Positions 1 to 9,075 of a DNA stretch of 64,000 nucleotides are shown piece after piece. The notes under the pieces were generated by a model, which did no database searches, was not told where the DNA came from, and saw only the letters and a program-made list of their open reading frames with translations. Where the stretch lies: the NCBI RefSeq assembly GCF_015234275.1, contig NZ_JADGII010000003.1. One strand, given 5' to 3'. The translations under genes and the position numbers were made by a program. The DNA comes from Prosthecochloris ethylica (GTDB lineage Bacteria; Bacteroidota; Chlorobiia; Chlorobiales; Chlorobiaceae). Numbering within the stretch: position 1 is the stretch's first letter; every line of letters begins with the position of its first letter.

Positions 1-659
1 TGCAGCCCCCACGGCATGGCCGGCATGGAATAGGTCTTCGTCACTTGCAGGCCATTGAGGCTTTTGCGGGAAAGCCAGACAGGAATGACATCGAACATCA
101 CCTGGCTGTCACGAAAGTGATCGGCTACACGATATAACAGATCCTCAACCTCATGCTCTCTGAAATACATCAGAAGTCCCGCCATGACAATGAATGCCCT
201 GGATCCCTGAGGAATATCGTTCAACCACAGGTCGTCAAGGGCGGAGCTGACGAGAGTCTTCATTCTCTTGTTTTCAGGCAGCAGCCGCCTGCGCGCCTCG
301 ATGCTCTCTGCAACGTCCACGGTAATCCAGCGTACCTGTCCGTTATCGACACGCCAGAACTGTGTGTCGAGTCCTTCGCCCAGAGAAATCACTGTCCCTG
401 CCGGATATTTTTGCTGCCAGAGCCGCAGAGCATCGTCTATAACACGAGCCCGGATAGCATGACCGGCACTGGGCTTACCGAAACTCCCCTGGAAATCATA
501 GTCGATACGCTCGACAAGAGCGGCTGACATGGGATCATCTATCAGACGATCCCCCCTTTTCTGCTCTGCGGCCCGATTCCAGAGCGGCCAGAGAAGCGTT
601 TCAGGCACCCCGTCCAGATGCAAACTCACTTTATCGCCGAAATCTTTATCTCCCTGCAT
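1..659 (-). CDS. SAM-dependent methyltransferase, leucine carboxyl methyltransferase-like family (partial, runs off the left edge)
   Basis: The minus strand is open from position 659 through base 1, so the C-terminus lies outside the window. The translation opens MQGDKDFGDKVSLHLDGVPE and carries TLLWPLWNRA, a conserved opening of the LCM/TcmP-like class I methyltransferases. It then has the SAM-binding segment TVISLGEGLDTQFWRVD and the acidic strand WITVDVAES. These enzymes methylate carboxyl or hydroxyl groups on small molecules or proteins; the substrate here cannot be told. ATG at 659 has a good AGGGGG ribosome-binding site four bases upstream, so I prefer it over in-frame ATGs at 680, 710 and 713. 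The reading frame continues upstream into a remnant of an ABC ATPase gene (see the pseudogene entry), so the gene probably uses a captured promoter. Confidence 0.8.
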   Translation of the reverse strand, partial: MQGDKDFGDKVSLHLDGVPETLLWPLWNRAAEQKRGDRLIDDPMSAALVERIDYDFQGSFGKPSAGHAIRARVIDDALRLWQQKYPAGTVISLGEGLDTQFWRVDNGQVRWITVDVAESIEARRRLLPENKRMKTLVSSALDDLWLNDIPQGSRAFIVMAGLLMYFREHEVEDLLYRVADHFRDSQVMFDVIPVWLSRKSLNGLQVTKTYSMPAMPWGL

Positions 660-829
660 GATCACCCCCTGTGTTTTCATCAACTTTATCGAACAATGCG
701 CACCTGGCATCATCGTGGATTTACCTTCCCCGCTCTCACCGAGAAGACCAGCTATGCCCTTACCGATCTTCATCAGGCCCCCCCTGCATCACTTTCACGA
801 CGTTCGGACAGGTTTACGAGAGATTTCAT
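660..829 (-). pseudogene. 5' remnant of an ABC transporter ATPase gene, fused in frame to the methyltransferase
   Basis: Minus strand. ATG at 829, preceded by GGGGG, starts MKSLVNLSERRESDAGGA and stops at the end of a run of seven G (plus-strand C at 778-784). In the next frame the sequence continues LMKIGKGIAGLLGESGEGKS then TMM, a complete Walker A motif with its usual flanks, then an ABC-like strand KLMKTQGVIMQGDKD that runs straight into the methyltransferase. It matches the ABC ATPase encoded at 6758-7684 (MRLEIKNLSK ... IGRGMFGLLGENGAGKSTLM) in order and spacing. The rest of the ATPase is missing, so I read it as a deletion fusion with a frameshift in the G run. Whether a longer fusion protein is made is unknown. 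Confidence 0.6.
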
Positions 830-918
830 ATTTCAACCCCCACACAACGCTGACAGCAAACATTCTCCCACGCTGGCCAACAGCAGATGCGACTCTTGTA
901 GCGCCAATCTTACTTTTT

Positions 919-935
919 TTAATTAGACTAATTAA
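919..935. promoter_or_regulatory. Perfect 17-bp palindrome, candidate operator (iron-type motif, site 1)
   Basis: TTAATTAG-A-CTAATTAA has perfect 8-bp arms around one central base. It lies about 90 bp upstream of the ABC ATPase remnant and 260 bp upstream of the methyltransferase start. Read on the minus strand it contains GTCTAATTAAAAAA, which matches the core found at 23597-23626 and 25388-25418. The rest of the gap between 830 and 1033 is AT-rich and shows no gene. Confidence 0.45.
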
Positions 936-1033
936 ATTCAAAGCACAAAAAATTATTTACCGAATCATCCGGTTCAGGAATCATCGCACGTTCATTGCCG
1001 ATGAGAATTCAACCCCCCCGATTCTATGCCGGC

Positions 1034-3403
1034 TTAATGCCGCTCCCCTTTGTGAGAAAGATGCAACATCTCACGTCCGAAAGGCCTGAGCCTCTCGAGA
1101 AGAACCGGCGTCACGAAAAAATCGACTACCAGGGCGGTGAGAATACCGACACCGATCAGTATGCCCATGTTGAAAAACACCTTCGCCATGGCACCGAGAT
1201 AAGCTGAAAAGCCAAGAATCAATACCAGCGAAGTCAGAAAAAGCGCCGACCCGACCGAAAGAAACACACGCCGAATACTCTCCCGATAACTGCCCGTTCT
1301 TGCAAACTCGAGCTGACTGTGATTGATGAAGTGAATCGTATCGTCCACCGAAAGACCGAGCAGCATCGGCATGATCGTCACCGTCATCATGTCGAGAGGA
1401 ATGCCGGTATACCCCATGATTCCACCGACGGCAAGAGCTGGAAAAACATTCGGGATCATGGCGATCACCCCTGTTTTCAGGCTACCGAAAACCAGCGCCA
1501 TAAGCATGGTGACCGCCCCCATTGCAAGAAAAAACGAAGTCACCTGGCCCCAGGTCATATAATCCTGCATCACGGTAAACTGGGAAACGGTACCGACAAG
1601 CAGCACTCTGGCTGAAGGAAACATCTCATCCCCCCGCTTCTGTATTGCGCGAAGCTCTCTCATCGCCTCTCCTGAATTGTAGTCACCAAGCTCAACCATC
1701 AGGCGCACCCTCTGGTAGTCGTAATCTGCCCATTTTTCAGCCTCCACTCCGCCGGCATTCTCATACAACAGCAGAAGCTGGGCAACCATCTCACGACTGT
1801 CAGGAATACGATGATACTCCTCCAGACCTGCATTGATCGACTGGTTCATATCCTTGACAATATCGACGATGGAAGTCACCTTCCTTGTCAGAGGAAATGT
1901 TTTGATTTCGCTGACAAGCGTATCGATCTTTCTCAGATTTTCCGGATCGAGCACGTCCCCGGGATTTTCGAATTCAATCGCCGCATCATAGGAATACAGC
2001 GAGCCCACCTTGCTTTGCCCGACATCATAGATTCTTTTGACATAGGGAACCTTGAGGCCATAGGTTCGCCGGACATCGAACGAAACCTCGAACAGACTGA
2101 TTCCCACAGCCAGTAAAATGCCCACAACACCGAACACGCTCAGGGTGAGAAAGGGTTTTGAAAGCACATGGTCTCCAAGCCAGCGCATAAGCCCTTCGAG
2201 CAACCCTCCGCGGCTGGTTTTCCCGGTTGTTTCAGGCGCCCGGTTCCCCCCAAAACTCAACAGCGACGGCAGAAGCGTGACAGCAAGAACGTAGGTCACG
2301 CCAACCAGCGAAGCCGAAGTCATCCCGATAAACCGGATGGGACGAAGCGGAATGAAAAGAAAAGAGAGCAAAGCCACCATCGTTGTCAGAGCCGTAAACA
2401 GCAGCGGCCATCCTGTTTCTTCGATCGCATGAAGAACCGCTTCCCGACGATCTCCCGTCCTCCTGAATTGTTGATTGAAGTGATTGAAAAGGTGGATCGC
2501 ATACCCGATGGAAACTGCAAGACAAAGAAAAAAAGGCATAAAGATCGTGGAAGGATCGAACACGACCCCCAAGTGCCCCTGCAGACCGATAACGATTACC
2601 ATGGTTGAAGTGGCGCTCAAGAGGGGAAAGACAACACCGCGAACACTGCGGAGGGCAAAACCGAGGATCAGCAGCATAAAGAGTATCGCAAGGCCAAACA
2701 ACCTGACAATTTCCCTGTTCATGAACTGCTGTTTCTCGACATTCACGACCGGAAGACCACTGGTCTTCGGATTCAGCGAACGGTATTTTTCCTGCCCTGC
2801 GATCTCGTTAACCGTTTTGCCAACAATCACTTCCGGATTTTCATCGAAAGAGTCCAGCCAATCATCCGGTATCGGCTTCATTCTCAGCATCACCCAGGTC
2901 TGCCTTGAATCGTCCGAGACGATCCGGTTTTTCATGAGCGGCTTGGCGAGCGCCATCTGACGGATCTTTTCAAGCTCTTCGGGCTTCGTGGGAATCTCGT
3001 CTGGAACAAGATCACCGATCTCGAGCCCCTCCCCGGTACCAGATGTATACTCGAAATCGGTCAGAGAGATTACATCGTCGGAAAAAGGCACGCGCTCCAT
3101 CAGCTCCCGGCCCATCTCGCGGATTTTCGAAAGCACCTCGGGCGTAAAAACATCGTCCGCTTCGACCAGTACCGCACAGTACTGGTCGCTGCCGAAGATC
3201 TCTTCGAACCGTTGCTTGGTTTGCAGCAACTCGTCTTCCTCGAGAAACCAGTTGTCCATATCCACATCCGCCCGAACGTGTCGAAGTCCGCCAATGGCCA
3301 CGCCAAGAATGACGAGAAAGAGCGCAATGTTCAGCCAGCGGTATTTGAGCACCAGCTCGCCGAAAGATCGGAACCGTTTGTTTATCGCTTCTATCTTCAA
3401 CAT
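1034..3403 (-). CDS. RND superfamily exporter, MMPL/SSD-containing type
   Basis: 789 residues with the classic duplicated layout of this family: one N-terminal membrane helix (LNIALFLVILGVAIGGLRHV), a large periplasmic loop (about 50-230), a five-helix bundle (about 230-400), then the same order again from about residue 415 to the end. The helix-rich parts (ILFMLLILGFALRSVRGVVF; MPMLLGLSVDDTIHFINHSQ) contain the intramembrane acidic residues expected for proton coupling. Such proteins move lipids, hopanoids or hydrophobic compounds through or out of the inner membrane. It is the last gene of a minus-strand series with the LolA-like protein, DUF1302 protein and ABC exporter, a grouping which suggests export to the outer membrane. 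Substrate unknown. Confidence 0.85.
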   Translation of the reverse strand: MLKIEAINKRFRSFGELVLKYRWLNIALFLVILGVAIGGLRHVRADVDMDNWFLEEDELLQTKQRFEEIFGSDQYCAVLVEADDVFTPEVLSKIREMGRELMERVPFSDDVISLTDFEYTSGTGEGLEIGDLVPDEIPTKPEELEKIRQMALAKPLMKNRIVSDDSRQTWVMLRMKPIPDDWLDSFDENPEVIVGKTVNEIAGQEKYRSLNPKTSGLPVVNVEKQQFMNREIVRLFGLAILFMLLILGFALRSVRGVVFPLLSATSTMVIVIGLQGHLGVVFDPSTIFMPFFLCLAVSIGYAIHLFNHFNQQFRRTGDRREAVLHAIEETGWPLLFTALTTMVALLSFLFIPLRPIRFIGMTSASLVGVTYVLAVTLLPSLLSFGGNRAPETTGKTSRGGLLEGLMRWLGDHVLSKPFLTLSVFGVVGILLAVGISLFEVSFDVRRTYGLKVPYVKRIYDVGQSKVGSLYSYDAAIEFENPGDVLDPENLRKIDTLVSEIKTFPLTRKVTSIVDIVKDMNQSINAGLEEYHRIPDSREMVAQLLLLYENAGGVEAEKWADYDYQRVRLMVELGDYNSGEAMRELRAIQKRGDEMFPSARVLLVGTVSQFTVMQDYMTWGQVTSFFLAMGAVTMLMALVFGSLKTGVIAMIPNVFPALAVGGIMGYTGIPLDMMTVTIMPMLLGLSVDDTIHFINHSQLEFARTGSYRESIRRVFLSVGSALFLTSLVLILGFSAYLGAMAKVFFNMGILIGVGILTALVVDFFVTPVLLERLRPFGREMLHLSHKGERH

Positions 3404-3500
3404 GATTCAGTCATTTGTATTGTATTGCAGAGCCGGTTTCTTCCGGGCTTTAAAAACATCTGACCAAAAGCCTCTCCGCGGCAGCCTGCTTTGCCGGAAT

Positions 3501-6500
3501 TCACACCTGCAACTCTTGCTCGACGGTCTCAAAAAGCGCCTTTGTCTTTTCATCGAGCCTGACGCGCTCGTTGAGATACCTGTAAAAATCCCTGAAAACC
3601 ATCGGGCTGTTATCACGGGAACCAAACCACTCGCGCACCAGGCGAAGGAATTGCTTGTGCCCGACCATTTTCGACAGGTGATAGAGCGCGAGCGTGCCCT
3701 TGTTTTCTTCCAGGTAGTCGACACTGTCTGCATAGAGAAGCGGCGGTTCCTGATTCGGCTCCTGGCCTCTCTCTTTACCGTAGAGTCGTCGTTTTTTGTC
3801 GAGGATGGCGTTTGTTTGCACTTCTCCATCTGTCTGTTCGAGAAACCCGAGCGCCAGTGCATCAGGGAGCGCAGTCCAGAGCATATCGGCGCCCTGGACG
3901 TCTGCCAGCGAACCGTGTTCCAGAACCCAGTGGCGGAACAGCTCCTTCATGACGGAAAAACGGATAAAGCTGACCACGTTGGCGTTCTCACGGTCACCGT
4001 ACCATCCCTCTTTCTCCGAAATGGCGATAGTATTCGGGAAGGCGTACATGGGGTCCTGATAGAAGGGGATTTCGGCTACCCGCAGCTCCTTGTATGGGTA
4101 GGCTCCGAGATGGCTTTGCAGGTAGTTTGTCGCGTTTTCGAGAGCTTCGCTATAGAGGTCGATGTTGTAGTCGTGCTCCTTTTTGTACAGCAGCGTGACC
4201 CTGATTTGCCCGATATTCAGCTTCTTTTCGGCATACCGGGCTGAACCGATGAACCAGTGAAACGCCGAGGGCTTTTCGAGCACATAACGGAAATAGTTGC
4301 GCCCGCTCTCTTCCCATTGTGTTACCAGGATGCCCGGAGCGAATGCCGTCTGGGGAGCTGGCGTGCCGACAGTTATCGAGCCGCTCACCCGTGCAGCATC
4401 AGATGCAAGAAAGTTCCTTGCAAGTGAAACCGGATCGTCAACCGGAGCCATGCGGGAACCGAGCATATCAAGACCGTGTGCCTTGCGCTCGTTGTTTTCC
4501 TGAAGCTCCTTGTCCGGATCGTAACCGATCACCGGGACAGGGCGCCCCATAAACAACCCATTGTATGCCAGCTCCGCACGCGGCTCTCCCTGGGTAAAGC
4601 CATGATAGGCTTTGCGGTATTCGAAAACGATCGAACGAATGTCACCGGGCGCCATTGCGACGGGAAGCGCGAATACCTCCATACCGAGTACCTTGTCCTT
4701 CTCCAGACGTTCGAGCTCGACGCCCTCCATCTGCAACAGCCTTATTTCCGTAAAAAAATCTGCATTGACGCAGAGCGTGTGAACCGGATCGTCTGAAGTA
4801 TTAACGAGCATCATTTCGGCCCGGCATTCTGCCTCCTGCCTGTCGGGAAAGAGATCTATCAGGAGATCAACAGATGTTATCCGTGGAGAAGCCAGTGATT
4901 GCATCACACCAAATCGCTTTTCATATTCGGCTGCTTCTCTATCAGCCTGATCGTCCGGAATATAGTTTCGGGTCGTATTGACCTCGGCAACAAGAAACGA
5001 CTGAAGAAAAAAGAACATTGCGAGGCTTGCAAGAGAAACGGCAACCCCACCCCACCCAAGTTCGGCACGAAGCGCCAACAACCTTTTGAGCGCCTCTTTC
5101 TCCGAACCCCGGTTCCAGAAACGGATGCCAATCAGAAGAAACGGCAGAGCAAGACAAAGCCAGAGCGTGAAGTACCAGAACGAAGATTCGAGAAAAATCC
5201 CGTATCGGTTCAACTCCGAAAAATCCTCGAGCCCGGGAACAAGTGCATAACCGTAACGCACCTGCTCGATGATGCCGGTTTCGAATGAAATCACGATAAA
5301 GATGAAATACCCGACGCATACAACATGTGTCAGGAAACGGTTGGCAGTCAATCCGGCAATGAAAAACACCAGCCCGATGTAGAGCACATAGGTCAGCCAG
5401 CCGAACCTGAAACCAAGAAAATCGACGATGTAAACCTGCCAGTCAATTGCGAAAAAACCCTGCCCGATCTGTGCAACAAGGCCTGAACCGAGCATGGTCA
5501 ATGAAATGATCAACGCAACACCGCACATCGCGACAAACCTCGAGAGCAGCGCCACCCAGGAAGGCATGGGCATCGCATCGGAAACCTGCCAGAATCCGGT
5601 GGTTCTGTCCCTGAAGAACAATTCACCCGACCAGATCATGAGCAAGATGATCATCAGAAAGCCCGTATGCAGACGAGTCGTAACCATACCCGAGGTCAAC
5701 GGCACCTGCGCGCCCACATAGTAAACCGGATTCCACAGAATCATGTAGAGGAAGAACATGACGGCGATGACCAGGAGCACAACCCTGAACGACACCGGAC
5801 GCACGACATTGAGAAACTCGACCAGCGCGAAACGACCCAGTTTCCTGACGTACTCCCCGACAGAATAGAGCCTTTTCGCATGGGGCACTTCAACATGATG
5901 AAACGAAACATCATGTGAGACCTGCGTAAACGGCGTCTTCGCCTTTTTCCCTGATCCGAACGCCGCCTGGATAAAATCACGAAAGGAGAAGTGGATATAG
6001 CTGCAGGCAAAGACCACAAACCCGATTACCATCCACAACAGGCGGTTGAAGAGCAACCGTCCATCGACAGGAAGAAATGCACTATTCTTCTCGGCCACCG
6101 TCATACCATCGACGACCTCCTTGGTATACACAAAACCGAAAGGATCGAGAATCATGAGCGCATTGATATATGGAGAGTTTTCGCTCACCGCCTCGGCGAT
6201 CAGAAAGATCAGCACACAAAGAAAAATCCCGATATAGGAGGCCGCCATATTGCGGAACTGCACGACACAGAAGTAACTGATTGCCGTCAGAAGGAAAATA
6301 TTGGTCAACCCGAAGAGCACGTAACCGTGAAGCAGTTGCGCCCAGGGTATCGGGCCGAACTTGTCAGCCGGCCCGACCCCGAGATACGGTATGATAATCA
6401 TGCCGACCACATAGGCGACAACAAGCAGGAGATTGATGGCGTACGCACCCAAAAAACGCCCCAGGAAAAACCGTTTTTCATCGATCGGAAATGCGTAGAG

Positions 6501-6764
6501 GAACAGCGCAGTGCGCTCTTCGATATCACGGTACAACGACATACCGGTTATCATAGCGATGATAATCATCAGGATCATTCCACCACCCGTGAGACAGATA
6601 TAGAAAACACCTGCTCCGTTGATCAGGGTCTGGTCATGAACATAAAAGTCATACACCGAAAGAGCGTACCAGACACCCTGAAAGCACATCATTGCAAGCA
6701 TGAGCCAGGCCAGGGGGCTGCTGAAACGGGTACGAAGCTCGAAAGAAAATATCTTACCTAACAT
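3501..6764 (-). CDS. ABC-2 type permease fused to a degenerate M1-family (gluzincin) peptidase domain
   Basis: 1087 residues. The first ~560 hold two permease-like blocks with many membrane helices (for example GGGMILMIIIAMITGMSLYR and FLMIILLMIWSGELFFRDR). A periplasmic M1-aminopeptidase-like region follows. At residues 940-946, where active M1 enzymes have HELAHQW, this protein reads KELFRHW, so both zinc-binding histidines are changed. The downstream NEG glutamate segment reads WTALPDALAL. The GAMEN-like loop is MYAFPNTIAISE. The domain is therefore probably not catalytic. The gene overlaps the ATPase gene upstream by 7 bp, so the two form one exporter. The fusion of ABC-2 permease and M1 domain is known from Bacteroidetes-type bacteria; the role of the domain is unknown. 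Confidence 0.85.
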   Translation of the reverse strand: MLGKIFSFELRTRFSSPLAWLMLAMMCFQGVWYALSVYDFYVHDQTLINGAGVFYICLTGGGMILMIIIAMITGMSLYRDIEERTALFLYAFPIDEKRFFLGRFLGAYAINLLLVVAYVVGMIIIPYLGVGPADKFGPIPWAQLLHGYVLFGLTNIFLLTAISYFCVVQFRNMAASYIGIFLCVLIFLIAEAVSENSPYINALMILDPFGFVYTKEVVDGMTVAEKNSAFLPVDGRLLFNRLLWMVIGFVVFACSYIHFSFRDFIQAAFGSGKKAKTPFTQVSHDVSFHHVEVPHAKRLYSVGEYVRKLGRFALVEFLNVVRPVSFRVVLLVIAVMFFLYMILWNPVYYVGAQVPLTSGMVTTRLHTGFLMIILLMIWSGELFFRDRTTGFWQVSDAMPMPSWVALLSRFVAMCGVALIISLTMLGSGLVAQIGQGFFAIDWQVYIVDFLGFRFGWLTYVLYIGLVFFIAGLTANRFLTHVVCVGYFIFIVISFETGIIEQVRYGYALVPGLEDFSELNRYGIFLESSFWYFTLWLCLALPFLLIGIRFWNRGSEKEALKRLLALRAELGWGGVAVSLASLAMFFFLQSFLVAEVNTTRNYIPDDQADREAAEYEKRFGVMQSLASPRITSVDLLIDLFPDRQEAECRAEMMLVNTSDDPVHTLCVNADFFTEIRLLQMEGVELERLEKDKVLGMEVFALPVAMAPGDIRSIVFEYRKAYHGFTQGEPRAELAYNGLFMGRPVPVIGYDPDKELQENNERKAHGLDMLGSRMAPVDDPVSLARNFLASDAARVSGSITVGTPAPQTAFAPGILVTQWEESGRNYFRYVLEKPSAFHWFIGSARYAEKKLNIGQIRVTLLYKKEHDYNIDLYSEALENATNYLQSHLGAYPYKELRVAEIPFYQDPMYAFPNTIAISEKEGWYGDRENANVVSFIRFSVMKELFRHWVLEHGSLADVQGADMLWTALPDALALGFLEQTDGEVQTNAILDKKRRLYGKERGQEPNQEPPLLYADSVDYLEENKGTLALYHLSKMVGHKQFLRLVREWFGSRDNSPMVFRDFYRYLNERVRLDEKTKALFETVEQELQV

Positions 6765-7684
6765 GCGTCTGACTCCTGCTGCTTCATTGATGTATTCGCT
6801 GATTCCCGAAGCTCTTCCTTGCGCGACAGAATCCGGAAGTACACGTCTTCCAGAGATGGCTCCTTCGGTTCGAAGCCTTCACCGGGAGATCTTTCTGCAT
6901 CCACCGTCACCAGAAGTTTTCCCAGATGAAAATGACTCGCGATCACCCTGTGCTCGCTGCTGCAGCTCTTAAGTTCGCCCTTGTCGATTTCCCTTATCCA
7001 CAGTCTGCCATCCAGGCTCTCCTGCAGTGTCGACGGTACCCCCTCAAGCAACACCCGACCGTTACCCATAATCGCCATGTCGCTGCAGAGCGTGCTGACA
7101 TCCTCGACGATATGGGTCGAGAGAATCACCACCGTGTTTTCACCGATTTCCGACAGCAGGTTGTAGAACCGGTTGCGTTCCCGCGGATCGAGCCCCGCGG
7201 TCGGCTCGTCGACGATGATCAGGCGAGGCTCGCCGAGCAATGCCTGCGCAATACCGAAGCGTTGCTTCATTCCTCCCGAATATCCGCCAAGTTTTTTTTT
7301 GCGGTCTTCCCACAAGTTGACCCTTTTCAACAGCGCTTCGACCTGCCCTTTTCTTTCGGAAGCCTTTGCAATGCCTTTCATATCTGCGATATGCAAAAGA
7401 AACTCCTCTGCCGTCAGGGCAGGATAAACGCCGAATTCCTGAGGAAGATACCCCAGCACTTTTCTCAGCGAAACCGGGTCTCGTGCTATATCGATCCCGT
7501 CAAAGACTACCGATCCCTCGTCGGCCTCCTGCAGCGTCGCGATCGTTCGCATCAGAGTGGACTTTCCTGCTCCGTTTTCACCGAGCAGGCCGAACATACC
7601 CCTTCCGATTGAGAGATTCACGTCCTGTATCGCCTTTACGCCGTTCGAATACGTTTTCGAAAGATTTTTTATCTCTAGCCTCAT
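6758..7684 (-). CDS. ABC transporter ATP-binding protein
   Basis: 308 residues from ATG at 7684; a GTG at 7693 is in frame, and neither has a clear ribosome-binding site. Walker A GENGAGKST at residues 35-43, signature LGGYSGGMKQR, Walker B LIIVDEPTAGLD and switch histidine in LSTHIVEDV are all intact, so it should hydrolyse ATP. The C-terminal ~80 residues are the accessory region typical of ABC-2 exporters. It overlaps the permease-peptidase gene by 7 bp, so it is the motor for that exporter. The remnant at 660-829 is a close relative of its N-terminus. Confidence 0.92.
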   Translation of the reverse strand: MRLEIKNLSKTYSNGVKAIQDVNLSIGRGMFGLLGENGAGKSTLMRTIATLQEADEGSVVFDGIDIARDPVSLRKVLGYLPQEFGVYPALTAEEFLLHIADMKGIAKASERKGQVEALLKRVNLWEDRKKKLGGYSGGMKQRFGIAQALLGEPRLIIVDEPTAGLDPRERNRFYNLLSEIGENTVVILSTHIVEDVSTLCSDMAIMGNGRVLLEGVPSTLQESLDGRLWIREIDKGELKSCSSEHRVIASHFHLGKLLVTVDAERSPGEGFEPKEPSLEDVYFRILSRKEELRESANTSMKQQESDAC

Positions 7685-7806
7685 AATTTTCACGGTTTAG
7701 AATTCAATAGAAATCAATCCATGTGCACGATCCACAACCCTGCCTCCAAGCATTTCATGCAACACCCATCACCATCTGTATCATCGACTGCATAGCAGAA
7801 AAAACC

Positions 7807-9075
7807 TTAAAAACTGTATCGAGCCTTGAACCAGGCCTGTGAATTATTGCGGTAAACGCCGAATGAAGAGCCTGCGCCTCCAAACACATCGACACCAGCC
7901 TGCAGCCCCCAATTGTCATCGAGATCATACTCCAGCTTGATACGCTCAAAGAAGTCGTTATCGGCAGGGTAGTAGTAAACCATGCTGGAAAGCGACACCG
8001 TCTGGCGGAACAGCTTTTTCATCACATGCAGCGTCAAAGCGAGCGAATGCTCATCCTGCTCGAGAGCCGGATCATAACCGAAAATCACAACACCTGTCAA
8101 TTGCCCTATCACACTCCAATCCCCACCGGGAGTCCAGTCGATACCGCCCAGCCAGCTAAGCGAATTTTTCCTCAAAGGGACTCCCGTCAACTCGTCAGGC
8201 TCGAAAAACCGGCCAGCCAGGTAAGCCATCTCCCCCCTGAAAACAAAATCGGCCCATGGACGTGAAAACTCTAAACCGAAAACAGTTACGCGGTGGTAAC
8301 GGGGAGAAAAAGAAACCAGCGTCCGCCCCTCATGCCGAACAACCTTCCGATGCATAACCGGATAATCATCCCAAGCAGAAAACACGGACGCCGCCACATC
8401 GAATCCAGGCAAATATGCCGATACTCTGAGAGCAAACTCGCTGTTCTCCAACGACACGTCCGGCTCACGGGCTTCGACCCCGGTCACGCTCACACCTGCA
8501 GGCAGACCGGAATCCACGACCCAGGGATTGTCGCCCGAAGGCAACACAGCTGGACGAAACGAGGGAATCCATATCATCTCGACATCGACGTTTTCCCCAA
8601 GCAGCCGAACTTTTGCCGCATCGACAGCCTGGCGAACCTCCTCGAGATCCCGGGTAATGAATTCGGTATAGTCCGGAGGAGAAACGAGATCCGTAACCTG
8701 AACACCATCGGCCTTCCCCCAGATAATCACCTGGCGCCCGGCACGCACATCCCAACCTTTTCCAACATACTCCAGCCAAGCCTCGTGAAAGCTGAAACCG
8801 CTTTCGCCATCAATCCTCCAGTTGTGCATCGCATCGAATGCAGCATATGCATACACATCGCCCACATCGGCTGACAGCTTCAAACGCCCCCACAACCTCG
8901 ACATGAGTGCATCATGCGGTGAACGAAGCCGTGAAGACCATGCCCCCTCCATCCAGCCATCAACATTCGCCCACTCTACCCGGGAAACCCTGCGCTCGTC
9001 TGCAGCAAACAGAAACAGCGGAAAACTCCAGACAGCAAAAAAGAGCACCGGAAACGATAAAGCCCGGCGCCTCAA
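7807..9075 (-). CDS. DUF1302-family outer-membrane protein
   Basis: 422 residues with a signal peptide (MRRRALSFPVLFFAVWSFPL ... AA) and a pattern of amphipathic strands ending in aromatic F, as in beta-barrels. The segment RAGRQVIIWGKADGVQVTD followed by LVSPPDYTEFITRD is the hallmark of the DUF1302 family, whose members often sit beside MMPL exporters and LolA-like proteins. ATGA overlap of 4 bp with the upstream LolA-like gene indicates translational coupling. Probable role: outer-membrane partner of the exporter genes downstream. The 122 bp to the ATPase gene hold no gene. Confidence 0.8.
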   Translation of the reverse strand: MRRRALSFPVLFFAVWSFPLFLFAADERRVSRVEWANVDGWMEGAWSSRLRSPHDALMSRLWGRLKLSADVGDVYAYAAFDAMHNWRIDGESGFSFHEAWLEYVGKGWDVRAGRQVIIWGKADGVQVTDLVSPPDYTEFITRDLEEVRQAVDAAKVRLLGENVDVEMIWIPSFRPAVLPSGDNPWVVDSGLPAGVSVTGVEAREPDVSLENSEFALRVSAYLPGFDVAASVFSAWDDYPVMHRKVVRHEGRTLVSFSPRYHRVTVFGLEFSRPWADFVFRGEMAYLAGRFFEPDELTGVPLRKNSLSWLGGIDWTPGGDWSVIGQLTGVVIFGYDPALEQDEHSLALTLHVMKKLFRQTVSLSSMVYYYPADNDFFERIKLEYDLDDNWGLQAGVDVFGGAGSSFGVYRNNSQAWFKARYSF

